From: CAVPFA01 sp963703655
GTDB taxonomy: Bacteria > Actinomycetota > Acidimicrobiia > Acidimicrobiales > Bog-793
Direction of reading: 5' to 3'
DNA length: 64,000 bases
Assembly (NCBI GenBank): GCA_963703655.1
Contig: CAVPFA010000004.1
Coordinates: 558,001 to 622,000, forward strand
This document shows, piece by piece, positions 46,656 through 55,107 of the stretch (position 1 is its first letter; each line of letters opens with the position of its first letter). The position numbers were made by a program, and so were the translations under genes. The notes beneath the pieces were generated by a model, which was given only the letters and a program-made list of their open reading frames with translations, did not search any database and was not told where the DNA came from.

Positions 46656-46853
46656 CGGCGGCGACTCCGAGACGAACCTGGTCTCCTGATGTCGGTCCGA
46701 GAGACCAGAGCGTAGCCACCGTTAGGATTCGACAATGTCACTTGAGGAACTTGGCGCCGCGGCGGCTTACCGGAGGCTCGCTGGTGTTGTCGAGGAACTG
46801 GCCTGGCGTCTGGGGTCGGCGATCGGGCGCACGCGGAGCCGTCGATATGCGCC
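46656..46853 (+). repeat. Dispersed repeat, right part, abutting the SBP stop codon
   Basis: Starts directly after the TGA of the solute-binding protein gene with gcggcgactccgagacgaac and runs to ggagccgtcgatatgcg. The left half is missing. From 46735 this copy has an open reading (MSLEELGAAAAYRRLAGVV and beyond, 54 codons to 46899) that is broken in the other copies. Confidence 0.8.
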
Positions 46854-46899
46854 GAGACTGGGTGGATGCAGTTCGACATTCGGGCGACGCGTTCTGTAA

Positions 46900-47290
46900 T
46901 TCCGACTGCCCTCACTCCGGCACATCCGGGCACCCGTACCCAAGCGGTATCCGGCACTTGCGACTGGGTCGTTCAGGCAATTGGCAGCCAGGCCAAGATC
47001 ACCGCGACCGCCTCATCAACATCGGAGGTCGGTACCCGCAGGTCGTGACCGGTGAACGATGTTGAGCGCTCATCTTTATTGACACGCAGTAAGCGGCACT
47101 CACGGAACACGGATCGCGCTGGCCATGTCGCAGTCCTCGCCTAGAGGAGTGCCAGTGCGGGTCTCGCTGTTCTGCACTCCGAGCTCAGGCGTTGCTAATC
47201 CATGCCAGTCCAGACGTTGTGGCCCGCTTTGCCGTCGGCATTGGTGCGGCTGACTTAAGGGGTGAGGTGCGGCGGAGCGAGCGCAGTTTG
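46900..47290. other. Intergenic stretch, no gene recognised
   Basis: About 390 bp between the repeat and the convergent membrane-protein gene. I see no coding reading with family similarity and no RNA gene. It includes a lower-GC patch near 47060-47085 (gctcatctttattgacacg). Confidence 0.35.
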
Positions 47291-48023
47291 CTAGGAGCTG
47301 GAGGGCAGCACGATCACCGTCAGGGGCGAAGGCACCGGGATGTGGGGACCTCGGATGACTACTCCGACGTGGTAGTAGCCGGTCGGCAGCGGTTGCGATC
47401 CCGATAGCGAGTCGAAGCTGGCTGAAAGGCTGAATGGCAGCGTGGTCACGCCGATTGGATAGGTGAAAGACGTTAAGCAGGACCGGGTCGGGAACACCGG
47501 CCGCTCGGGATAGTGCCCGCCGTAGATGACAGGGGCAAGAATGTCGGCGCGGCACACCGCTCCGCCCTGGAGGGCGTGGCGAGTGTTGTTGATCACCTGA
47601 AGGTGGCCGACGATCGTCTCACCGCTTGTGACGCCATCCGCGTCTACGACGAGATGCACGACGACGCCATTAATACCTTCGCCCACCATGTTGGTGGACG
47701 CGTCAGAGTCCTGTATCGGACCGAGCGGGGCCGCGAACCCGGCTGGACCAGGCCCGGCCGCTGTTGTGTTGCCACCAAGCGAGAGGCTGAGCCCGAGCGG
47801 CGGTTCCGAAGATCGCGAACGCGATAGACAGCGCCGCTATGTGCCGACGCGACCATCGGAGGCAGAGCTGGCTTTTGAGCGCGGCCCAAAGCACGTCCGA
47901 CATAGCGAGAAGCCCGAGCCGGTCCTCGGCTTTTAGGTCTTCGAGCAGCGCGACGAACTCATCGCCGTAGCGCTCGCGCCAGGCTCGTGGGAAGCATTTG
48001 ACTACTCCGCGAGTGGCCGTCAC
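47291..48023 (-). pseudogene. Membrane protein linked to a PadR gene, frameshifted
   Basis: GTG start at 48023 overlaps the PadR stop (GTGA). The N-terminal part (VVKCFPRAWRERYGDEFVALL) is the typical cytoplasmic segment of PadR-linked membrane proteins, followed by one span (RRHIAALSIAFAIFG). After a one-base shift near 47812 the outside part continues (LGLSLSLGGNTTAAGPG, GVVVHLVVDADGVTSGE, VINNTRHALQGGAV), a beta-sandwich-like domain with two cysteines ending in PLTVIVLPSSS. The outside domain is not one I recognise. Probably regulated by the PadR protein. Confidence 0.7.
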
Positions 48024-48373
48024 GGGAGTGTCCGAAGGAGTGGCCGCAACGTCGCGAGTCTGGCCTCGCCCTTGTGCACTACCTGCTTTAGTTCAGCGAG
48101 GATCTGGCCGAGCGACTCGGCGCCTGACTCCGTGATTCGATACGGCCGTCGACGCCCCTCGGGCTCGAGCGGCTCGATCAAGGCGTCGCCTTCCAGGCGG
48201 GCGATAGCTCCATAGAGGGTTCCGGGGCCGAGACGGACGCCGGCGAACGATTCGATGTCGGCTATGAGCGCATGGCCGTGTTTTGGATTGGAAGCCAAAC
48301 TCATCAACACGAGCAGCGCGGGATCGTTCTCCCGTCGAAGGCCGTCCGATGAGCTTCGTCGTTGTCGTGGCAC
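48020..48373 (-). CDS. PadR-family transcriptional regulator
   Basis: A 117-residue PadR with only the winged helix and a short C-terminus: VLMSLASNPKHGHALI, GVRLGPGTLYGAIARLEGDAL, RRPYRITESGAESL. GTG start at 48373, 7 nt after the -10 box, implies a leaderless message. It overlaps the following membrane-protein gene. Confidence 0.9.
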   Translation of the reverse strand: MPRQRRSSSDGLRRENDPALLVLMSLASNPKHGHALIADIESFAGVRLGPGTLYGAIARLEGDALIEPLEPEGRRRPYRITESGAESLGQILAELKQVVHKGEARLATLRPLLRTLP

Positions 48374-48380
48374 GTCCTGA

Positions 48381-48402
48381 ATAATAGCTACGTTGAACGT
48401 AG
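48381..48402 (-). promoter_or_regulatory. PadR operator palindrome beside the -10 box
   Basis: Perfect 7-bp inverted repeat ctacgtt-g-aacgtag at 48388-48402, directly upstream of TATTAT (minus strand, 48381-48386). This resembles operators described for short PadR proteins. No clear -35 box. Confidence 0.65.
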
Positions 48403-48539
48403 ATGGCGAAACGTACCGACGCGGGGCTGGCTGAGGCTGGAAAGAGTGCCCAGATCCCTAGGTCGCCGGGCCTAGGTCGCACAGAACGACGTTCCTCGAA
48501 GGCGACTCCAGCAGTTAGAGCGAGCGCATACTCGCCAGG

Positions 48540-48836
48540 GTTATGCGCTCCGCTGTCGCGCCGGCGTACCGAACGACGGCAGCGAAGTGGCCCAGAAGCG
48601 CGCCTCTCGAAAGATGTCACGGGCCATGCCCGACGGCGGGTCGGCGGCACTTTGCACACGAGGCTGGCCTGATGCCGGTCAAGTGGCTAGAGCGCAGCCA
48701 CTGTCACGGTTCGACAATGTCACTTGAGGGACTTGGCGGGGCGGCGTCTTACCAGAGGCTCGCTTGTGTTGTCGAGGGAACTGGCCTGGCGTTGTGGAGT
48801 CGGCGATCGGGCGCCCGCGGAGCCGTCGATATGCGT
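48540..48836 (+). repeat. Dispersed repeat, full-length copy
   Basis: From gttatgcgctccgctgtcgc to ggagccgtcgatatgcgtcg. It lacks the agcgctagaacga segment found in other copies (a deletion of about 15 bp) and has lost the internal hairpin. It has the cggcgatcgggcgcccg type of right end. Confidence 0.85.
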
Positions 48837-48891
48837 CGATCCTGCTATGCAACGTCGATTGGCAGACAGCGCAGATGAGTAAATCGGCGGG

Positions 48892-49314
48892 TCAGTTCTG
48901 CTGTTGGTCTTTGCGGGGAAGCTCGTCAGCGTGTCGCAGTATCACTTTCCACTCGCCGTCTTCGCGCCGGTAGGCCTGGGTGCACCGTAGCGTCCTGGGC
49001 GCCGGCTGGTCGCCCGTGTGACGGGTCATGTGCTCTAGGTCAACCGTGTAGGCAAGGGCGTCGCCGACGACGGTCACGACGTTCTCCGCGACTCGGTTGG
49101 TCGCCTTTATGCCCGCCGCGGCCCAGTCCAGCCGGTCACTGACCTGTTCCCAGCCTCGCTCGTGGCCCCCGAACGCTCCCATGATCACCACGTCGTCAGC
49201 GTGGGACCACAGCGCCTTGAAAGGTTCTGGTCGTCCTTCCACCAGGTTGCCCAGTGCGTCCTGGCAGCGCGAGATGAAGGCGTCCCAGTCGCTGTCCACG
49301 CGTAATACTGCCAT
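48892..49314 (-). CDS. SnoaL/NTF2-like domain protein
   Basis: ATG at 49314 gives 140 residues with the SnoaL-like fold pattern: ALGNLVEGRPEPFKALWSHAD, VVIMGAFGGHERGWEQVSDRL, VVGDALAYTVDLEHM and the ending strand RREDGEWKVILRHAD. Such proteins are polyketide cyclase-like, ketosteroid isomerase-like or stress proteins; the ligand is not known. The reading is open 160 nt upstream, but the family begins here. Confidence 0.8.
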   Translation of the reverse strand: MAVLRVDSDWDAFISRCQDALGNLVEGRPEPFKALWSHADDVVIMGAFGGHERGWEQVSDRLDWAAAGIKATNRVAENVVTVVGDALAYTVDLEHMTRHTGDQPAPRTLRCTQAYRREDGEWKVILRHADELPRKDQQQN

Positions 49315-49492
49315 GGGCGAGAGGCCGCGGCCATCCAGGCGGTCCTGCGACGAGCTTCGGAGGATCGACGAACGAATCGCTGGTTGCCCCTGTGCTGATG
49401 ACAGGTGACGCTGCGCCCACTGCAGTCCGAGACGACCCGAACACGCGTCCATCTCGTTTGGTTGTGGCGTCAACTATCGCGACCGAGTCGAC

Positions 49493-49660
49493 ATTATGCG
49501 CCTCGCGCCGGCGTACCGAACGACCGCAGCGAAGCGGCCAAGAAACGCGCCTCCCGAAGGCTGTTACCGGCCATATCCGACAGCGAGGTCGGCAGCACTT
49601 CGAGTACGAAGCTGGTCTCCTGATGTCGGTCAGATGGCTAGAGCGCAGCCACAGCCAGGC
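49493..49660 (+). repeat. Dispersed repeat, left-half copy
   Basis: From attatgcgcctcgcgccggc to tggctagagcgcagccac. It ends where the right half (tcgacaatgtcact) would begin. The hairpin is broken on one side (cgagtacgaagctggtctcc). Together with the right-half copies at 24170 and 46656 it suggests that the element has two separable parts joined near the intron target. Confidence 0.8.
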
Positions 49661-49925
49661 TCACCTGACTCGACTACCCCTCGTACCGACAGCTTCCCGA
49701 TCGGAACCCACACATGAGCGAGGTTCCCGCCTCGAGCTGTCGGCTCGAATGGTCCATCCCTCGGCCCGCTACTGGACGAGGGCGACGCGTTCCAAGTACT
49801 CCTGCGGCAGGTGCACGATGGCGTTCGGCGGGGTTGTGATGTCACGAGCTCGGGACGATACTGGCCGACAGCTGAGCCGATGTGGCCGAAGCGCTCATCG
49901 AGCCGACAAAAGGTGGGGAGTAGCG

Positions 49926-52248
49926 ATGAGCGAAAGGCCGACGGCAAGGTGCACCCGCAGCACAGGCGTTGGAAGGGCTCGCGCGTGGTGCGGCCTGTTC
50001 GGCGTTGCCGTCGTTCCTGCCGCCATGCTTGCTGTGCCCGCGTCGCCGAACATTTCGAAAGTCGCACCGCGGGCGACGAGCATCTCGACTTGCAGCGCCT
50101 CCAAGTTGGCGTCCGACATCGGTCGGGGCGGCACCGTAAAGTTCACCGTCAATTGCACTGACCTGAAGTTCACCTCCGAGATCAAGGTCCCGGCCGGCTT
50201 GAAAGTCAACGTGACGAGCAACGGCCACGTCGTGGTGCTCAATGGGCAGAACAAGGTGCGCCTGTTGGTGGTCTCCGGCGGCACGCTCACACTGACGGGC
50301 GTCACGGTCGAGGAGGGCCGCGTGCTAGGCGGTGCTGGTTCGCTGGGCAGGGCCGGGAGTGACGGGGCGGACGGCACCGTCGGCACCAAAGGCAGTGCAG
50401 GACCTAACGGCGCAGAGGGGGCACCCGGCGGAAACGGCGGGCCTGGCGGTAACGGGAGTGATGGGGATCCAGGAGGTCACGCCAACCCAGGCTCTGCGGG
50501 CAGCCCGGCCGAGGGTGGCTGTATGCAGATCAGTTCCGGCTCGGTGACCCTGAGCCATGACGACATCGTCGGATGCGCGGCGATCGGCAGCTTCGGCGGC
50601 GCGGGCGGGACCGGTGGCGCGGGAGGCAACGGCGGGCGAGGTGGAAACGGTGGTCTCGGAGGCAACGGGGGCCAGGGTCCTAATGGAACACCTGGCGGAG
50701 CCGGAGGAACCGGAGGCCACGGAGGCATCGGGGGTGACGCCGGCGCGGGCGGCAAGGGCGGGGCTGGCGGCGCCGGAGGATCCGCCGATGGCGGTGCCAT
50801 CTACAACGCCGGCAAGCTCACGATCACCGACTCCACCATCTTGAGCAACTCGGCCGAGGGCGGCCAAGGCGGCTTCGGGGGTTTCGGAGGTTTCGGGGGA
50901 GCGAGCGATGGGGGCTTCGGCGGCAGTGGTGGAGGTGGAGGTCTCGGACAAGGCTCGGACGCGACCGGCGGCACCGGCGGTGACGGAGCCGGCGGCGGCA
51001 TTGGGGGCAACTCAGGTACCTCGGGTGCCGGTGGCGCAGGTGGAGCTGGAGGTGGCGGTGGGAGCGCCGGCGGCGGCGCGATCTACAACACCGGCCACTT
51101 GACGGTGATCGCCAGCCAGATCTCGGGCAACGAGGTCACCGGGGGCGACGGCGGGGGTGCCGGCCAGGGGGGCTCCGGCGGCGACGTGGAGCAACTGGCC
51201 CCCAACGGGCTTGAGGGCGCCGGCGGTACGGGTGGAAACGGTGGGCAGGGAGACGTGTCGAACAATTTCGAACATTGGCGGCCTTGGCGGCTTCGGGGGT
51301 GTCGGCGGCAAAGGCGGAACCGGCGGTGCCGACGGTGCCGGTGGCAAGGGCGGGAAAGGCGGGAAAGGCGGCAGCGGGTCCGGCGGCGCCATCTACAACA
51401 CGGGCGTGGTCTCGCTCTCGACTGACTACCTCGGCACGTTCTCCGGGAGCGCCGATGCAAACCAGGCGACCGGGGGCGGGGGCGGCGACGGTGCTCTCGG
51501 CGGCCCCGGCGGTTCCGCCCCCGCGCTGAGCCCTGCAGGCGTGGACGGCGGCACAGGAGGAAGCGGCGGCGCCGGCCTCGACGGGACTGCAACGAACGGG
51601 ATCCCCGGGCAGAACGGCAACGGCGGCCCCGGCGGACAACCAGGATCCTCCGCTCCGGCCCTCGGCGGGCAAGGTGGCACCGGAGGAAGCGGGGGCACTG
51701 GGGACGGTGGCGGCGTGTACAACACGAAGACTCTTTCCCTCTCCGACGTCCATTTCGCCTACGAGAAAGGTCACGGTGCGAACGGCGGTAGCGGAGGCGA
51801 CGGAGGCGGCGGTGGCAATGGCGGTCTCGGTGGGGGCGGCGGTCCCGGAGGGCTAGGCAACCTCGGCGGCGGAGGCGGCAACGGCGGAGCCGGTGGCAAC
51901 GGCGGGGCAGGCGTCAAGGGAGGGACCGGGGGTGGCGTGGGTCAAGGCGGTTCTGCCTTCGGCGGCGCCGTTCTGACAACCGTGGCCTTGACCAGCTCGA
52001 GGGGCAATACCTTCAAACATGATGTGGTCACTGCTGCGGGAGGTGGCGTGTCGGCATGCAGCGACGGGTCGCCCTGCCCCGGAGACGGCGGTTCCGGCGG
52101 GATGGCCGGGCAGGCAGGCGGCGGGGGCCCTCCGGGCCCTGGGGGGACGAAGGGTCCGAACGGCGCGGCCGGGTCAGCTGGTCAGGACGGTGACGCCGGG
52201 ATGAAGGGGTCGGGCGGAAGATCCGGCGGGCCGAATATTTTCGGCTGA
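49926..52248 (+). pseudogene. Exported glycine-rich repeat protein (PGRS-like, beta-helix), frameshifted
   Basis: ATG at 49926 after ggggag. The signal segment GLFGVAVVPAAMLAVPASPN is followed by a short beta domain (GTVKFTVNCTDLKFTSEIKV). Several hundred residues follow of GG-N-G-G triplet repeats (GGAGGTGGHGGIGGDAGAGG and similar), broken by recurring GGAIYN.G.L segments near residues 295, 380 and 483. The latter are typical of right-handed beta-helix polymorphic-membrane repeats. A one-base shift near 51263 (VSNN to NIGGLGGFGG) splits it; joined it is about 774 residues. A surface or matrix role is likely. Related in composition, not by descent, to mycobacterial PE_PGRS. Confidence 0.75.
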
Positions 52249-52256
52249 CCAGGCGC

Positions 52257-53149
52257 TCAGCCGGCCGCGCGAGGCGGTCCAAAGCCGGCGACGACCGGGA
52301 CGATCCGCTCTCCGATGATCTCCAATGGCGCAATCGTGGAGACCCCGGCCACGCTGCCGTGGGCGACCGAGAAGCCGAGTTGGGCGAATCCCCAGAGCGT
52401 TTCGAGCATCTGTTCTACCCGCTCGCCGTCGTCGCCGACGTGAAGTTGAACAGAACAGTCTTCTCGATGTCCTGGTAGTCACGCCCTTCCTGCTCACAGT
52501 GCCGGCGGAGCACGTCAAGCTTGTGCTCCAGCGCAGGACCGGGGAACAAATTGCAGGCCTGCGCATAGCGAGCGACGAGGCGGAGGGTCTTTCGCTCGCC
52601 CGAGCCGCCGATGAGGATCGGCGGATGCGGCGACGACAGCGCCTGGGGCGAGTTGAGGGTGCTTCCGAGCCGGTAGTGGGCACCCTCGTAGGGGCCGTCC
52701 TGCCCGCTCCACATCTGGAGACAAATCTGCAGCGCTTCCTCCAGCCGCTCGAAGCGCTCAGAAACTGGAGGGAACGCGAGGCCGAGACCGCGCGCCTCCT
52801 CCTCGTTCCATGCAGCGCCGATGCCAAGCATGGCCCGACCGCCGGAGAGCACGTCGAGGGTGGTGAGGATCTTGGCGAGCATGCCCGGCTCGCGGTACAC
52901 GGCGGCGGTAACCAAAGCAAGGAGTCGAATCCGTGACGTCCGCGCCGCGAGGTAGCCGAGGGTGGTGTAAGCCTCGAGCATCTCGTGCTCGGGCGGTCCG
53001 ACGGCTCCGATCTGCCAGAGGTGGTCCATGACGCTCACCCGGTCGAAGCCGGCCTCCTCCGCGGCCAGTGCAATACGTCCGATATCCTCGCCGAGGCGTG
53101 GCGGACCCCCCGGCCAGGTGAAGTCCGATATATGAAGGCCCAGCTTCAT
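52257..53149 (-). CDS. LLM-class F420-dependent oxidoreductase (frameshift near 3' end)
   Basis: ATG at 53149 after the ribosome site ggaggtgaa. Luciferase-like monooxygenase family: MKLGLHISDFTW, EDIGRIALAAEEAGFDRVSVMDHL, TTLDVLSGGRAMLGIGAAW, PHPPILIGGSGERKTLRLVA. The frame from the start ends at 52415, but the family C-terminus (GERVEQMLETLWGFAQLGF, then IIGERIVPVVAGF) continues in another frame to 52257. One base near 52440 repairs it. Uses F420H2 or FMNH2; substrate unknown. Confidence 0.9.
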
Positions 53150-53232
53150 TTCACCTCCAGTGGACGCTGTCGGTGACGATAGCGGTGGCTGGGACGACGC
53201 TTTCCGGCCTCTCTCTGGCAGACTCCGCGGTG

Positions 53233-53679
53233 ATGAGCGACGGCGCACCCGACCTCCACATGCTCAACGTCCTCGTGGAGGACGTGTCGGCCAGCCTCGA
53301 CTTCTACCGGCGACTGGGAGTAGCCGTGCCCGACGTCGAGGATGTGACCGGCGGTCACGTGCAGCTGAGAATGCCGAGCGGCTTCAGTCTCGAGCTCGAC
53401 GCGGCCGAATCGACGCGACTCTGGCATGCGGGCTGGCGCACGGATCCAGCGAGCGTCGGCGTCGTCATCGGGTTCTCGTTCCCGACCCGCGAGGCAGTCG
53501 ACGAGCGTTACAGCGAACTGACGGCAGCGGGTTACCTTGGACGACAGCCGCCATTCGACGCCTTCTGGGGTGCGCGCTACGCGATCGTCGCCGATCCCGA
53601 CGGCAACGACGTCGGGCTCATGAGCCCCCTCGACGAGTCGCGCCGCACATGGCCGCCGGCGGAATCGCCGGCTCTTTGA
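53233..53679 (+). CDS. VOC-family (glyoxalase/bleomycin-resistance) protein
   Basis: ATG at 53233 gives 148 residues: LHMLNVLVEDVSASLDFYRRL, GGHVQLRMPSGFSLELD, VVIGFSFPTREAVDERYSEL, RYAIVADPDGNDVGLMSP. The metal ligands His and Glu are at the standard places. An upstream start at 53173 is also open. Divergent from the LLM gene with which it may share a control region. A hairpin, gccggc (53667-53672) and gccggc (53681-53686), overlaps its stop codon and may serve as terminator. Confidence 0.85.
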   Translation: MSDGAPDLHMLNVLVEDVSASLDFYRRLGVAVPDVEDVTGGHVQLRMPSGFSLELDAAESTRLWHAGWRTDPASVGVVIGFSFPTREAVDERYSELTAAGYLGRQPPFDAFWGARYAIVADPDGNDVGLMSPLDESRRTWPPAESPAL

Positions 53680-53719
53680 AGCCGGCCAGCGCGAGCGGGT
53701 TCGTTGTCGGGAAGTGGGG

Positions 53720-54283
53720 TTATCCGACCTGGTACTGGCGAGCAAGCTCCGCTGCTTTCTCGCGAATCTTGTCCGTCAGGGGTGCCTTGCGAGCGAGCAA
53801 CGCAGCGGAGTACGGAATATCCTCGCCTACCTCCACCATCTTCCAACCTCTCTCTTCGTGAGAAAGGTCGCTAACCTCTTTGGCCGTCTTCCCCCACAAC
53901 CACTGCACGACCTGCTCAACAACCTTCAGCTCGTCTTCGGTGAACACACTGGCGTCCGGCGGTCGGAGGGGGATCAGACGGTCGAGTGGAAAACCCAGAT
54001 ACTCATCCCGAATGATCTCGGCTTGTCCCGTCTCCATCAGACGGTCTCTGATCGGCACTAACCGACGAGGCGCCGGCCCTCTCGGAAGCTTCTGGTACGG
54101 CGCTCCCGTGATTGGCGCGAGATGCGTGCGGTAGTGCGCAAACTCAGCAAAAAACAGGATCTTGTTGACCTTCGTGGCACCGCCGGTCGGATCGCTCCGA
54201 ACAAGGTCCGCAACGAGAAGGAGCAGCTCAGTGAGCTTATGCTCATCACCTCGAATCCTGCCCACCATTGGTTCCGTCATCAT
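53720..54283 (-). CDS. Panacea-domain (SocA-like, DUF4065) protein
   Basis: A 187-residue protein with the Panacea signature: KVNKILFFAEFAHYRTH, YQKLPRGPAPRRLVPIRDRL, then ELKVVEQVVQWLWGKTAKEV and LSHEERGWKMVEVGEDIPY. The domain is known from SocA, a proteolytic adaptor antitoxin, and from antitoxins of many toxin-antitoxin pairs. No toxin candidate lies in the usual position next to it, so it may act alone. A good ribosome site gaggtgac precedes the first of two ATG codons. A canonical SOS box is 29 nt upstream of the start codon. Confidence 0.85.
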   Translation of the reverse strand: MMTEPMVGRIRGDEHKLTELLLLVADLVRSDPTGGATKVNKILFFAEFAHYRTHLAPITGAPYQKLPRGPAPRRLVPIRDRLMETGQAEIIRDEYLGFPLDRLIPLRPPDASVFTEDELKVVEQVVQWLWGKTAKEVSDLSHEERGWKMVEVGEDIPYSAALLARKAPLTDKIREKAAELARQYQVG

Positions 54284-54311
54284 GTCACCTCAGTCCTCAG
54301 ACTGTGAGTAT

Positions 54312-54325
54312 CGAACATATGTTCG
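54312..54325. promoter_or_regulatory. SOS (LexA) box upstream of the Panacea gene
   Basis: cgaacatatgttcg is a perfect 14-bp palindrome matching the Gram-positive/actinobacterial LexA consensus CGAAC-N4-GTTCG. It sits 29 nt before the ATG at 54283 in the only intergenic gap between the HAD gene and the Panacea gene, where a promoter for the latter must lie. Confidence 0.8.
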
Positions 54326-54375
54326 TAGAATACAGACGGGTGTAACGCTTCGGGTGCATTTACGCGAGGCGGAAC

Positions 54376-55056
54376 TCACAGCCCGGGGAACGGGTCTTCG
54401 AGTGACCGGAGCACGTGGGTGCCGCCGGCCTTCACCAGCTCGTCGGTCGAGAAGTGGCCGCTCGCAACTCCCACCGCAACCGCCCCGGCCGCGTTCGTCG
54501 CCTCCATGTCGTGGGGGGTGTCGCCGACGACGTAGACCTGGGCCGCGGTGAGCTGGTCGTGCAGTAGCGCGGCCTTGGCGATGGCCGCCTTCGTCAGCTC
54601 GGCTCGGTCGGGCGAGTCCGAGCCGTAAGCGCCGAAGACGAAGAAACGATTCAGGTTGGCCGGTACGAGCTTGGTACGAGCCGCCCCCTCCATGGCACCC
54701 GATACCAGGCCGAGGAAAACCCCGGCCTCCCCGAGGCGCACCAGTAGCTGCTCGGCGCCGGGAAGCACTCGGTACTGCGGGGAGGTCCAGATGTCGTCGG
54801 CCAGGTGCAGCAGGTATTGGGTGTAAAGCTGGCCGAGCTCATCTTGGCTGGGGTCGCGGTCGAGGACGCCGCGAAACGTTGCGCGGGCTACCTGTGGGTC
54901 GGTCTCGCCGGCCGAACTGTGCGCGCCGATGTCCGCAGGGATGCCGTAGATCTTCTGGAAGGCCGCCATCCAGCTCCGCGCCCCCGACCCACCAGTGTGA
55001 ACAAGGGTCTCGTCGATGTCGAACAGCACAACCACTGGCTTGGTCACCTCGACCAC
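54376..55056 (-). CDS. HAD-superfamily phosphatase
   Basis: A 226-residue HAD hydrolase: motif I LFDIDETLVHTGG (nucleophile Asp and general acid Asp), motif II LVSGAM, motif III Lys region RAELTKAAIAKAA, motif IV VVGDTPHDMEATNAAG. The four-helix cap (EVQ..FQKIYGIPADIG region through YTQYLLHLADD) is of the phosphoglycolate-phosphatase/beta-phosphoglucomutase type. The substrate is a small phosphoester. Confidence 0.88.
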   Translation of the reverse strand: MVEVTKPVVVLFDIDETLVHTGGSGARSWMAAFQKIYGIPADIGAHSSAGETDPQVARATFRGVLDRDPSQDELGQLYTQYLLHLADDIWTSPQYRVLPGAEQLLVRLGEAGVFLGLVSGAMEGAARTKLVPANLNRFFVFGAYGSDSPDRAELTKAAIAKAALLHDQLTAAQVYVVGDTPHDMEATNAAGAVAVGVASGHFSTDELVKAGGTHVLRSLEDPFPGL

Positions 55057-55107
55057 AGTAGGCCACGCCGGGTCGAGCGATTAGCGTGGGGAAACGAGAG
55101 GAGTTCC

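Noticed and set aside
25495..49660. Dispersed repeats as integron attC sites
   Set aside because: They lack the paired core sites and the long imperfect palindrome of attC, and there is no integron integrase; gene order is not cassette-like.
49392..49925. Upstream extension of the glycine-rich protein
   Set aside because: That part comprises antisense of the SnoaL-like gene and the left half of a repeat; the ribosome site and signal peptide start at 49926.
50330..52200. Dense short repeats resembling a CRISPR array
   Set aside because: They are in-frame glycine triplets of a coding sequence; no constant-length spacers or palindromic repeats.
53720..54283. Panacea gene as half of a local toxin-antitoxin pair with the VOC or HAD gene
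   Set aside because: Both neighbours are ordinary enzyme families with no toxin features, and the VOC gene is on the other strand.
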